15,647 nt of DNA from Cerioporus squamosus (lineage: Eukaryota; Basidiomycota; Agaricomycetes; Polyporales; Polyporaceae): contig JABYQS010000676.1 in the NCBI GenBank assembly GCA_022592435.1, forward strand, positions 1-15,647. Direction: 5' to 3'. The notes under the pieces were generated by a model that was given only the letters and a program-made list of their open reading frames with translations, was not told where the DNA came from and searched no databases. The translations under genes and the position numbers were made by a program. Positions 1-8,476 of this stretch are shown here, piece after piece. Each line of letters starts with the position of its first letter. Positions within the stretch are counted from its first letter, which is position 1.

Positions 1-303
1 GTTTCATCAGTTTTTCGTGCACAGCTACAGCGCAGAGGAACTCACAACCGAAAGACGGCCTTGCTGGGTCCGTATATAGTCCTGTACTGGTACCCGCTTT
101 CGAGTCCGGGTGGCAAGTGGTGCGGGAATTGCTCGGGCTCATGCAGGAATATACGCGTTAGCACACCCTCACCCGACACGGGGGATTAGTTCGGGAGACA
201 CGTAGAACGATGAGAAGGGAAACATAGTGAGAAGAGGCAAGCTAGTACTTGAGCCTCGATGGAGCGCCGTGTCGCATCTGGGGCGAGAGACCCTGAGGCC
301 TGA
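1..303. other. Left flank, no gene recognised
   Basis: I see no convincing gene, RNA or repeat here. Small open frames on both strands have no splice support or recognisable motif. The stretch ends at the left end of the CACTA-like element at 304. The four bases before that end (CTGA, 300-303) also follow the right end of the element. Confidence 0.4.
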
Positions 304-320
304 CACTGCGGGAAGAAAAC
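304..320 (+). repeat. Left terminal inverted repeat of the CACTA-like element
   Basis: CACTGCGGGAAGAAAAC pairs with 2353-2369 in inverted orientation with two mismatches, at positions 5 and 13. The canonical CACTA start is altered to CACTG on this side only. Confidence 0.65.
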
Positions 321-328
321 ACGCTGAA

Positions 329-492
329 TGTCAATGTGTGGCACATTGCCTGACCAGTGTGTGATCCTATGATGATGAACGTATGCAACATTGAGTACTG
401 AGTATGCAAGTGAATGAAACAGTAAAAATCAATGTCAAGAACACTGAATTCGGCCATTTTCCAGTGATTCTCAGCGTTCGGAACATTGATTT
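329..492. repeat. Left subterminal cluster of TCAATGT motifs
   Basis: TCAATGT occurs exactly four times in about 160 bp, alternating in orientation: 331-337 (+), 388-394 (-), 429-435 (+) and 483-489 (-). The last two sit in a 10-bp perfect inverted repeat (AAATCAATGT 426-435, with its reverse complement at 483-492). The similarity extends inward through a GAAC.CTGA block, so this part could fold as a hairpin. A 7-mer counted on both strands should appear about once per 8 kb. Confidence 0.65.
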
Positions 493-688
493 CAAGCGGT
501 CCTCACAATGCTTGGATTTCCTGCCCACAGATAGCGCTGGTCGCCCATTCAATTCACGCCGCAGCTCAATTGGCCATGAAACAGTGTGTGCATTGTGCGA
601 GGAGTGGTAAGATACATGACGAACTCTCAAGGTCTTCGATATCTACATGACTGGGGCGCCTGATGCACACCGGATGGATTGCACGTAC

Positions 689-1490
689 CGTGATATCCCC
701 CATATCTACCCCTGCTAGCCGCGCCTGGCTGGAGAGACACCCTGGGCAGCGTCGTGAGTGTGCATTTTTGTCCGACATGTTCGAGACAGACGCACCCTTG
801 TTGATTCTGCACTTGTTGTGACTCGTCCAAGCTGTCGAAGACTTCGGGCGCGTCCAGAGCTCGGCAGCGGCGCTCGCATGTCTCCTGAACCTCACGTAGG
901 TCTTGAGCCCCACATAGCATAAGCAGTGAAACCAGAGCCGCACGTACCGAACAACCCAGGAGGCTGCACGTGAGAACTATGGACAGGGAGCATTACTGGA
1001 CTCACCTGTATGCGCTGCATGCTGCCCGTAGTGTTCACGGCGGCACGGTGATATTATGAGAGACAAACGGGCATAGGACGAGGCCGACGGATGACTCACA
1101 AAAGCGGAGGCGGTAGATGGGCGGGGTGACATATTTGTCGGAATATATGGCGCAACTGGACACGTACCTTCGCCTCTTGTACACTCTCATAGTCAGCAGA
1201 GCTGAAAGCAAGCGCATATAGTCAGCGATATGGGCCACCACCAAGCTGCTGAGCTCACCAGTAGCCTTGCGACCATGCGAAGCTACTGCCGGTGTCTCCC
1301 ATAATAATACACACGTCCGAAAATGCCTGCTCCTACCACTGCTCCTCCACATCCAGGTGGAAACGTACCGAGCGCCTTGTTCGATATCCTGGAAGATCTT
1401 GCATGAGCAGCGGAGAGTCCGGTCGTTCATCACATCGAGTCTTGATCCCGGTGTGGCTGAGTACTGAGAGATGAAGGACAAGACCAGCAT
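689..1490 (-). CDS. Unidentified spliced gene or captured gene fragment inside the CACTA-like element
   Basis: I do not recognise the product. Reading the minus strand across consensus splice sites gives continuous protein-like sequence. One exon ends at 1369; introns follow at 1368-1286 (GTACGT...GGCAG) and 1258-1202 (GTGAGC...CGCTGAC...TTTCAG), then an exon ends at 1168. The joined peptide runs FQDIEQGARSFAWSQ, then GYCSADYESVQEAK. Further on, an exon ending at 796 encodes RALDAPEVFDSLDESQ and is followed by a GTGCGT intron (795-729, or 795-742) and a short exon (728-689) encoding ARLAGVDMGDIT. Another GTACGT...GTAG intron-like segment spans 688-643. The link between 1167 and about 885 is unresolved, and start and stop are unknown. 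The first Met in the open frame is at 1490. Several introns with correct phase argue for a real gene origin; its place inside a transposon suggests a captured or degraded copy. Confidence 0.38.
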
Positions 1491-1672
1491 GGGAGATGGT
1501 GGTGGTGCGAAGTCAAGGACAGGACGGCTTCCTGAACTCCAGCGTCGAGCGACATCCCAACTCGGAGCATGACGTCACGAGTAATTGACTTAAACGGGAT
1601 ATCTAAGCGCCCCCAGCCTGCTCGGCGCTTCGTACTTCACATCCTGGACAGCGGACACCAGCCGCCGTGCGT

Positions 1673-1716
1673 TCCTCCCCTCCTCCTCCTCCTCCTCCTC
1701 CTCCGCCGCCTCCTCC
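1673..1716. repeat. TCC trinucleotide microsatellite
   Basis: Eight consecutive TCC units (1681-1704) are flanked by impure C/T-rich and CCG-containing units. On the minus strand this reads as a glycine run in a small open frame, which is an artefact of the repeat rather than a gene. Confidence 0.9.
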
Positions 1717-2169
1717 GGTCTTAACGCCTAGGGTTACAGAACTTCCGAGACAACTTGCAGCTCTACTTTGACGTCTTCGAGATTTCCGTCTGTCCACTGG
1801 AGTGAGGCGGGAAGCAAACCTTTGCTGGCTCCGAATGCTCCCGGCCTACTCTGCTTGCCTGTCCTATCGTCTCGCGGTTTTCCACTCTCAAATTTGACCT
1901 TCTGTCACTGCCTATGGATTAGGGCGGAGCAGTAGGGATTGCTCGGCCGCGGTGACACGGACGAGGTAAGTATGTCTGCCTAGTGCCATCCGAAGTCCCC
2001 CAGCACGATGATCTCCTCCATTCTCGCCCACTACCTCCTACCCATTCACAACGCTGTTATTCCAAGCTGTAGTACCACCTGTATGTACATAAGGATCTGT
2101 CGGCCACATCCAGATCAGTCAAAACGACTCTACAGCCGCTCAGGAGTGCTTAAAGCAACCCACGGATAT

Positions 2170-2352
2170 TCAATGTTTCGAGCACTCATAATCAATGTGG
2201 TAATAAGTGTTCTATACAATGGCCTCGCTGCAAAATTTAATCAGTGTTACAAACGGGGATAGTAACTGTACATTGATTTTAACTGTGGCGGTGCCCAGCG
2301 TTTTGAACACTGTTTTCGGAGCTTCAATGTGAATAACACTGAATCTCAATGC
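2170..2352. repeat. Right subterminal cluster of TCAATGT motifs
   Basis: Four exact TCAATGT copies lie at 2170-2176 (+), 2192-2198 (+), 2270-2276 (-) and 2324-2330 (+). One-mismatch copies lie at 2241-2247 and 2346-2352. The block CAGCGTTTTGAACACTG (near 2297) resembles CAGCGTTCGGAACATTG in the left cluster (near 471), so the two ends share more than the 7-mer. Confidence 0.65.
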
Positions 2353-2369
2353 GTTTACTTCCCGTAGTG
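2353..2369 (-). repeat. Right terminal inverted repeat of the CACTA-like element
   Basis: Read on the minus strand this is CACTACGGGAAGTAAAC, matching the left end at 15 of 17 positions. This end keeps the canonical CACTA start. Confidence 0.65.
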
Positions 2370-2430
2370 CTGAGAGACACACTAGCGTCTACCCGTGCCC
2401 TTGTCACGGAAAAGCCGAGGTGCATGAGCT

Positions 2431-2438
2431 ACTCAGAG
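2431..2438 (+). repeat. Left target-site duplication of the 3.7 kb transposon
   Basis: ACTCAGAG here is repeated exactly at 6135-6142, immediately outside the inverted ends. An 8-bp duplication is typical of hAT and KDZ-type elements. A 7-bp duplication (CTCAGAG) with a terminal T on each side is also possible, because the A at 6135 could belong to the element. Confidence 0.8.
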
Positions 2439-2456
2439 TGGGGAGAGGCAATCCCT
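2439..2456 (+). repeat. Left terminal inverted repeat of the 3.7 kb transposon
   Basis: TGGGGAGAGGCAATCCCT. Its 12-bp core at 2441-2452 is the exact inverse of 6123-6134. Confidence 0.78.
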
Positions 2457-2906
2457 GCGACAGAAAAATTAGCGCCGCGATCCCGATATGGATAAGCGAG
2501 CTGGACGCCCGGTCATAGTCTCGGAGGTAAGCTACAGGACGTTGGCTGGCAAATGAGGACAAACAGGTTGTGGTCGACGTCTCTAGTAGACATATTCGAA
2601 CGATCTATTGAGCCAGTTTGTCAGTGACAAGCACAGTAGCGTGTATGGCTGTTTTGGTATACTCATTTGTTGTGAGTTTTGGGAGATCTGTGCCAATAGA
2701 GTCTACTGGAAGATACCAAACTGCTCATCCCGTTGATGGCCGAGGTCTCGGAGGGAACATACGCACTTGTAGCTTTGTCCGAAGGATAGAGACTCGGAAC
2801 GAGATCACGTGCAGTACAAATGTACATATTGGGTAAGTACGAGCTACCAGCGCTCCGGTTGCTATTACCTCGCCATCCTCCTCTTGTTTGCCCTGGCGGC
2901 CCAACC

Positions 2907-5827
2907 ATGGGGAAATGGAGCCCTTTCAAGCGGTTCTCGCCTGCCAAGAAGGCTGCCGTTCTGTCGAACCTGCGGAAGGCGCGATCAGGGGCCGAAAACA
3001 AGGAGAACACCCCGGTCTTCCCACCGGGACCATTCCCCACCCAGAGCAGCACATCCCACCCTTTTTCCTCTGCTTCCCAAGCGTCTGGTGTTGCGCATGA
3101 CACGCGGCAGCAAGATCTGGATGCTGCGCACGCAAGGATTGCGGCCTATGAGGCGCAAGTAAGCAACTACAAGCGAGAGGTCCGCAACAGCCACCGCCGT
3201 ACGGATCGCGCACAGGATGCAAAGACTCACCTCAAGCACGAGCTTCAGGAGGCCCGAGAGCTTAATGCGAGGCTTGAGAAGCGGGTCAAGTCACTCGAGA
3301 TGGATCTTCGGGGCATGGAGGCTGTCCAGGAGGGTACTCGGCAGGACATCTCGAAGCTCCAGGACCGCAACTCGACCCTCGAGACTCGCAACGAGGCTCT
3401 ACTCAAGTGCGTCAAACGCGCTCCAGCACAGGCTGCTCGTGCAGTCGACAAGGCGGTGAACAGCGCAGTCAAGCAGATCACGAGCTTCAAGCTGAAGGAG
3501 AAGGGTATCATCAGCGACCGCTCTCGAGATCTTGTCCGGAGTCTCACTTACGCTGGAGTTCCACGTGACAACATCCCTGCAGCGGTCTCCTCTGTTGCGG
3601 AGGCCGCCGGTTTCACGGTAGAGGGAGCAATCAGTTCACGGTCGGTTGGACGGATCAACCTGGAAGGCGGAATTCTGTCAGACCTACAGACAATCGAGGA
3701 CATGATGGACGCAGATGGTGAGCAAACCATTGGAGGCTTCCTCGGGCTGTGCAGTACTCACCATGCATCCATCTGACAGGGATCACAGTCAGCAGCGATG
3801 GTACGACGATCAAACACGTCCCACATGAGGCGCGGCATGCGTACATCAACAAGGGAACGACTCACACGCGTCACTTCCTCGGCGTCACCACTGCTCCTAA
3901 CCACACCAGTGAAGAGCAGCTCCGAGGGTGGCTTGAAGCCCTTGAGAGCCTCTGCACCACCTGGAACATGAGCCCTCGTGGTCAGCACGACCCGATGCAT
4001 GTCGCGGACATCCTGCGCAAGGTCACAGGGATGAACACCGACCACGCCGAAGATCAGAAGAAGCTCGTCCGACTGTTCATGGAGCTCAAGGTCCGGACCG
4101 ATCGAGAGGAACGCGGACAGCGCGCAATTCTCGAGGGGGCCCTGGCCGAGTTCGAGCCTATTGCCATGGAGGAGACAGATAAGGTGATCAAGAAGGCAGG
4201 AGGTTCGGCACGATGGGAGCAGCTGCCTGAAGCAGAGCGCGCGAAGCGCGTACACGAGGCTACGAGACGCGCCACCATCCGCTTTGGTGAGGCTCGCTTT
4301 GCAGCGCTTCCAGACGAGGACAAACGCGCTGCGGATCTCTTCGTCTGGGCGGGATGCTGTATGCATAAAGAGCTGAACTCTGTCAAGGGAGGTGCTGCTG
4401 CGCTGGCAGCATTCTGGAAGGACAACGGACTCCCTGCTCCGCTCCTCCTGATGAACCGAGACAACGCTGCCGCAGCTGCTCTTGGGCCTTCTGCAGCCAA
4501 AGACCGCGCAACGGAGGTCTCTCAGGGTGGAGCTGTGAAGCTCACGAGCCTTGCCGGCGCACTCTTCCGCCACAAAGATGATAAGAAGGGCCAACAGGAC
4601 ACCCTTCGCATCTTCTTCGAGGCCGCCGAAGCCGTCGGGTTCAGCATCAAATTCCCGGATACGAGTAACACCCGCTATCAGTCTCATTGTGAGGCTGCAG
4701 CAGAGCTTCTCGTCTACTTGCCGCTCTATCGGGAATTCCTCGAGGTCGTCCGCGACAAGAAGGGAGACCGCTCATGGACGAACATAGAGCAGAATGTCTA
4801 CGACGGTCTCCATGACACTTCTACCCTCACCAAACTCTGTGTCCTCGCCCTCTACTCCCAGGCTGTCAGCCACCCATACATGCGGGCCGTCCGTGGCCCG
4901 GATCAGCTGTCTGCCAACATCCTCAACCTCGGACCACTCCACGAGCGCGTCAAGGCGCACTGCCGTGCCATCATCGAAAATCCGGACATCCTTCTTGGCC
5001 CCAGCATGTCACATACAACCGGGGCTCTGGACGGTGAGCTCTGGGACCGTCCGGAAGTCGTGTATACAGTGCTCCGGATGGCCCCTGACCTCCCGCATCT
5101 CCGCGGCGCTCTTGTGGCATTCTTCACTGGTGCTCTCATGACATGGGAGCGGTTTACGGCCGAGTTCGCAGGCGATAGTGTCATTGCCACGCTCTCCTCA
5201 ACCGAGCGTGAGACTGCTTGGATGCGCGCGACTAACGACGACAACGAGGGTGCACTTGGTCATGTCCGGGTACGAGTCCGCCGAGCCCCACGCGAGACAA
5301 AGCATCAATACAACGCTCGCCAGAAGGGCAAGGTCAACGACGTCGCAGAATACTCGAAACGTAAAGCAGACAAGGAAACTCACGCATTCGTCCGCAAGCG
5401 CGCTCGCATCCTCGACTCCAGCGGGCTTGAGAAGCAGCAGAAGGCCGTGATTGCAGCCGCAGACAAGGCCGTTGTTCAGGGCAAGAGGGACAAAGACCAG
5501 GAGCGGGAGGAAAAGGCTAAGGAGAAGACACGAGTCCTTGATGGACTCGTCCTCTTGCTGGACGTCGCAGATATCACCTTGAGGGCGAAGGAGATCACGA
5601 ATGCCGAGCTTGACCAGCAGTTGGATTGGCACAGGAGGAAGGAGGGCAAGAGCACGCAGATCCCAGCCAAGTCTCGCATTGCGAAGAAAGCGGAGAAGAT
5701 CGAGGCTCTCTGCGCAGCAGTGCAGCGGTACAACGACTTGCACGGTACTCCTGGGGGCTCAGGTGAGGGTTCGGAGGAGGCCATGGAAGTGGTTGTCGGC
5801 GGTGAGAACATCGATCATGGCAAATGA
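2907..5827 (+). CDS. Putative RNase H-like (DDE) transposase with N-terminal coiled coil
   Basis: Two exons, 2907-3717 and 3780-5827, are joined across a 62-bp intron (GTGAGC...CTCAC...CTGACAG) to give 952 residues. I chose the ATG at 2907 for its good context (CAACCATGG) and basic start MGKWSPFKRFSPAKKA. An in-frame ATG at 2820 would add 29 residues and is less likely. Residues about 65-168 form a long charged coiled coil. The region after the splice looks like a catalytic core: SDGTT (D277), NTDHAEDQKK (D358), GCCMHKELN (C463-x-x-H466) and TNDDNEGALG (E760). In many eukaryotic transposases a C/D-x-x-H motif lies between the second D and the E. The 290 residues between it and E760 would be a large insertion, as in hAT and KDZ enzymes. 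The C-terminus (about 780-930) is highly charged and helical. I recall similar proteins as common hypothetical proteins in agaricomycete genomes; the position inside matching inverted ends and a target duplication is the main evidence for a transposase. Confidence 0.72.
3718..3779 (+). other. Intron of the putative transposase gene
   Basis: GATG/GTGAGC donor and CTGACAG/G acceptor, 62 bp. Removal joins frame to frame through a Gly codon (GGG), giving MMDADG-ITVSSDGTT. The first exon would otherwise stop at 3774-3776. Confidence 0.85.
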
Positions 5828-6038
5828 CAGCTTCGACAGCTTCTGAGCACATTTCATCACTCTTTTGCCCTTCGCGTTACACTCTTTTCACACTCTATGA
5901 TCTCTATAATACGCCATAATCGCACTTTTCATTAGACTTAGTACATACTCACCAGTAGGGAGCATATCGTAGGATTCTTGTAATGCGCGGGTTGTTATCC
6001 GAGAACCGCGGAGAATATCATTCCGCCTTCCGAGATTT

Positions 6039-6066
6039 GGGCGCTCCGACGGAGAACGAGACGCCC
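6039..6066. repeat. Short nested palindrome near the right end of the 3.7 kb element
   Basis: The 11-bp palindrome CTCCGACGGAG (6044-6054) lies inside GGGCG (6039-6043) and CGCCC (6062-6066). It could fold as a small hairpin 70-95 bp from the right end. Whether it is a transposase-binding or terminator-like structure cannot be told from sequence. Confidence 0.35.
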
Positions 6067-6116
6067 TGACCGCAAATTCCAGCCATCACCTGATTACATA
6101 AGGGGACACGATGGCT

Positions 6117-6134
6117 AGGGACATTGCCTCTCCC
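6117..6134 (-). repeat. Right terminal inverted repeat of the 3.7 kb transposon
   Basis: On the minus strand it reads GGGAGAGGCAATGTCCCT, matching the left end over the 12-bp core and again at CCCT after a 2-base difference. Confidence 0.78.
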
Positions 6135-6142
6135 ACTCAGAG
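6135..6142 (+). repeat. Right target-site duplication of the 3.7 kb transposon
   Basis: Exact copy of ACTCAGAG at 2431-2438. Confidence 0.8.
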
Positions 6143-6608
6143 ATCCATAACACCGGCGCACTCGGGTGGGCTGCGCCCCCCCTCGTGCGCCGCCGTCTTC
6201 AGGGTTTACATATCTGAGCGACTGCGAGCTTGAGCTTGAACGTCAGTCTCACTCGCTCGCTACCGTCCATCGTCGTGAGGTCAAGCGGAGATCATGTCAC
6301 TTAATGCACACTTGAACTCCGCCAAGTGGTATTGGAGGTCCGCTTCTACATTGGCTTTCGGGAACAGAACCCACAGCTCAAGCGCTGGCCGGCGCTCTCT
6401 CCGATTTCGATGTCTATAGCCTCCCTCCCTCTCGGACTGCCTCCGCAACGCTTGCAGGCAACAGAGAGGGAGTTATACTTCCATTACATTGTGAAACTGC
6501 AGGAAAGAGAGCAGCCTGTGCAGCTGAACATGCCAACTTACCATCTATAGAAAGGGCACTTTCCTAATCCGTTCGAGATGATTTACTATAGAAGATGTGG
6601 GCGCGTAC
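6143..6608. other. Intergenic stretch with no supported gene
   Basis: Host sequence to the right of the transposon. A 74-codon open frame (6326-6550, plus) has no motif, splice signals or partner exon. A run of seven C lies near 6175. No tRNA, rRNA or known element is visible. Confidence 0.4.
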
Positions 6609-6817
6609 CTGCTCGAGAACATTGGCGTTTGGCAATTTGTTCGTGTAGTATGCGGCCCCGAAGCCGAGCGGGCTGCCTCCCATGTTTTACATGGAGACAT
6701 CGTGATGACCCACGAACTTGAGGTCCTATAGATCCGCTCGCTGTCGACCTTGTCGTCCCCACGCTCCGAGAACATTGGTTGTTGAGCATCCGCGAGGTGT
6801 CTGAGTAGGGCAGTCAA
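6609..6817 (-). pseudogene. Degraded coding relic, product unknown
   Basis: Minus-strand reading gives protein-like text in pieces. From 6817 the frame reads into FSERGDDKVDSERIYR. A one-base slip near 6726 then continues as DLKFVGHHDVSM, an in-frame TAA follows (6689-6687), and reading goes on as NMGGSPLGFGAAYYTNK up to LPNANVLEQ, where a GTACGC donor-like sequence follows at 6608. A slip plus a stop within about 70 codons suggests a dead gene fragment. The slip could instead be an intron acceptor (TATAG just before GAC). I do not recognise the family, and no further exons were found on either side. Confidence 0.33.
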
Positions 6818-6978
6818 TTGATTAGGGAGCTTCCTTGTGATACTGTATGTGTAGGCTGTATGATACAGACAATCTATGGATGTGCGATGTGCGAGAGCGG
6901 TGAGTGTGCAGATATAGACAGTGTGAGAGTGCAGGACGGGGGAAAATTAGTATATTATGTATATCGTTAGCTTTTGTA

Positions 6979-8476
6979 TCACACTGTCAGTGTGAGTTCG
7001 GAGGAGGCAGGAGACTCGGGCTTCTCGTCCTCGCCGAAGACCATGTGCCAGAGCTCTGGGCCGTCGCGGATGAGACACTGTCATAACTCGTCAGCATAAA
7101 ATCAAAGGAGTAACAGCAGGGTTAGAACGCACAATCACGACCTCAACGGCGATGAGGGCGATGATGATAAGCTCCATGCGGTGCCCAGACGTCTAGGTGA
7201 AATGTTTGAATCCATCCGGGTGAACGTAAACGAAACCGTGCACGTACCTCCGTCAGCAGTTCTCTCAACACCGATTGCATCTGTCCAATACGTCAGAACA
7301 TAGCCGATAGGCACCCAGAGTTAAGTGTACGGACCTCCGCAGCGTAAGTGATCTTGTCGTTCACGGACCGAATGCGCGCCCTGACGTCGAGAGCATTGCT
7401 CAGAGAGTTGAAGTATCCTGCGTCCACATTTTTAGCATCGCGCATAAACAATGACGGTTCTTTGACGCAAAGGTACCTTCTAACACGGGCTCCGACCAGT
7501 AGAAGTCGGGCGTGTCGGAGAAGTTCTCGCGGTTGAGGTTGAGGCCCTGACGGAAGCGGAGCAGCTCCCCGAGCTTCATGACGAGAGCGCGCCGCCCGAG
7601 ACCGGGCTTGCCCGTCTTCTGCAGCGTGCGCGGGAGTAGCGCTACGGAAGAAAGATAGTGGTCGAGCGCGGTCTCCAAGCCGGAGAGGGCAGTCGACCGT
7701 GACAGGGCCTGCGAGAACGCGTACCGGGCGAGCAACGTCTCGCGCGGGAGGGTCGACGGGGGCAGGTTGGCGGGCATAGAGTCTTCGCTGCTGAGCGGCG
7801 GCGTTCGCCCAAGGATGATCAAGTCTCCTTGCAGACGCGTATCCCTACACAAAACACACGGTGTCAGCACCGTAAAGCGGAGTTTGCCAGTCCACAGAAC
7901 ACCGAGCACTCACTCCTCAGGATCCGTGACGAACTCAAGGTCCTCCGTCTCTGCTTCCTTGAGGGGCGCGACCGCCGCCCCACTGCGATCCAACACCTGC
8001 CGCTTGAACCGCTCCGCCTCCTCCTCGCCGAGACCCCAGCACACGAAGCTGCCGTTCCCGAACACGAACACCTCGCCCTCCTTTTTACTCACCGGGTCCG
8101 TCCAGCGCGGGACCCACCACGCGTCATGCAAAAGCTGCGTACCCGGGGGGAGCGCGGCACGCAGGCTTGGCATGAGGTACCGCTCCGCGGACGCGTAGGT
8201 GAAGATGGGGTGGATGTCGCTGCGGGTGGGTGTCGGGTTCGAGCGGATGGGGAGCGAGGCGGAGGCTGCGCGTCGGAGCGGTGTCGAGGCTTTTGGCTTC
8301 GGCTTCGGCACGTCTGTCTGAGGTTGTGGGGGCTTCTGTGAGAAGGCGCGGCGGAGGAGTAGTCGGGAATATGGGGACGGTGTGGACGGGTGCGCGGGTG
8401 TCGCCCATTGCCAGCAGCGGGGTGTGCGAGTGAAGCTCTGGCGAAGCTGCCGTTGAACGAGCGTGGCCGGGTTCAT
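6979..8476 (-). CDS. Mitochondrial RMND1/Rmd1-family (DUF155) membrane protein
   Basis: Six exons on the minus strand: 8476-7914, 7844-7477, 7417-7335, 7280-7248, 7192-7133 and 7077-6979. The introns are 54-69 bp with correct phase throughout, giving 401 residues with no frameshift. The Met at 8476 begins an Arg-rich, acid-poor leader (MNPATLVQRQLRQSFTR) typical of a mitochondrial presequence. An upstream in-frame Met at 8644 exists but would bury that leader. Family features are a FVFGNGSFVCWG segment, LARYAFSQALSRS, LGELLRFRQGLNLNRE, and TPDFYW just before a splice junction. Near the C-terminus a hydrophobic helix (MELIIIALIAVEVVICLI) is followed by RDGPELWHMVF. Human RMND1 and yeast Mrx10 (YDR282C), members of this family, are inner-membrane proteins of similar length needed for mitochondrial translation. 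By analogy this protein supports mitoribosome function. It shares a divergent promoter with the regulator gene at 9188. Confidence 0.88.

Larger units (their letters stand above)
304..2369. mobile_element. CACTA-like (EnSpm/CMC) non-autonomous DNA transposon
   Basis: The two ends form an inverted repeat: CACTGCGGGAAGAAAAC at 304-320, and the reverse complement of 2353-2369 reads CACTACGGGAAGTAAAC, 15 of 17 positions identical. Weaker inverted similarity continues inward for about 30 more bases. Both ends carry clusters of TCAATGT in both orientations, the subterminal arrangement known from CACTA/EnSpm elements, where the transposon's own DNA-binding protein binds repeated short motifs. At 2.07 kb with no transposase frame it must be non-autonomous. 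Internally it holds minus-strand exons of an unidentified gene and a TCC microsatellite, which suggests gene-fragment capture. CTGA lies directly outside both ends (300-303, 2370-2373). CACTA elements normally duplicate 2-3 bp, and no exact 3-bp duplication is present, so the boundary or superfamily call could be slightly off. Confidence 0.62.
2439..6134 (+). mobile_element. Complete-looking autonomous DNA transposon, superfamily unresolved
   Basis: The element is 3,696 bp long, flanked by exact 8-bp direct repeats (ACTCAGAG), with inverted ends sharing a 12-bp perfect core GGGAGAGGCAAT. The left core is 2441-2452; the right core lies on the minus strand at 6134-6123. A further CCCT follows each core, with a 2-base gap between them on the right side only. 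It contains one gene, 2907-5827, on the plus strand and free of stops or frameshifts. The perfect duplication and intact gene suggest a young, possibly still active insertion. Roughly 470 bp lie between the left end and the gene, and about 300 bp between the gene and the right end. The encoded protein has a D-D-CxxH-E pattern but no hAT-type C-terminal dimerisation motif that I can see. Confidence 0.8.

Noticed and set aside
1603..1797. Small glycine-rich minus-strand open frame
   Set aside because: The glycine run is just the translation of the TCC microsatellite.
2618..2836. 72-codon plus-strand open frame upstream of the transposase gene
   Set aside because: It has no family motif and no supported splice to the transposase exon. 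Its hydrophobic start could be chance, and the ATG at 2907 has the better context.
3758..4687. 309-codon minus-strand open frame opposite the transposase gene
   Set aside because: It lies fully opposite conserved-looking coding sequence and has no motif; long antisense frames are expected in GC-rich coding DNA.
2439..6134. Calling the 3.7 kb element a hAT transposon outright
   Set aside because: The 8-bp duplication fits, but I see no hAT C-terminal dimerisation motif, and the inverted ends do not clearly match hAT ends. The superfamily is left open.
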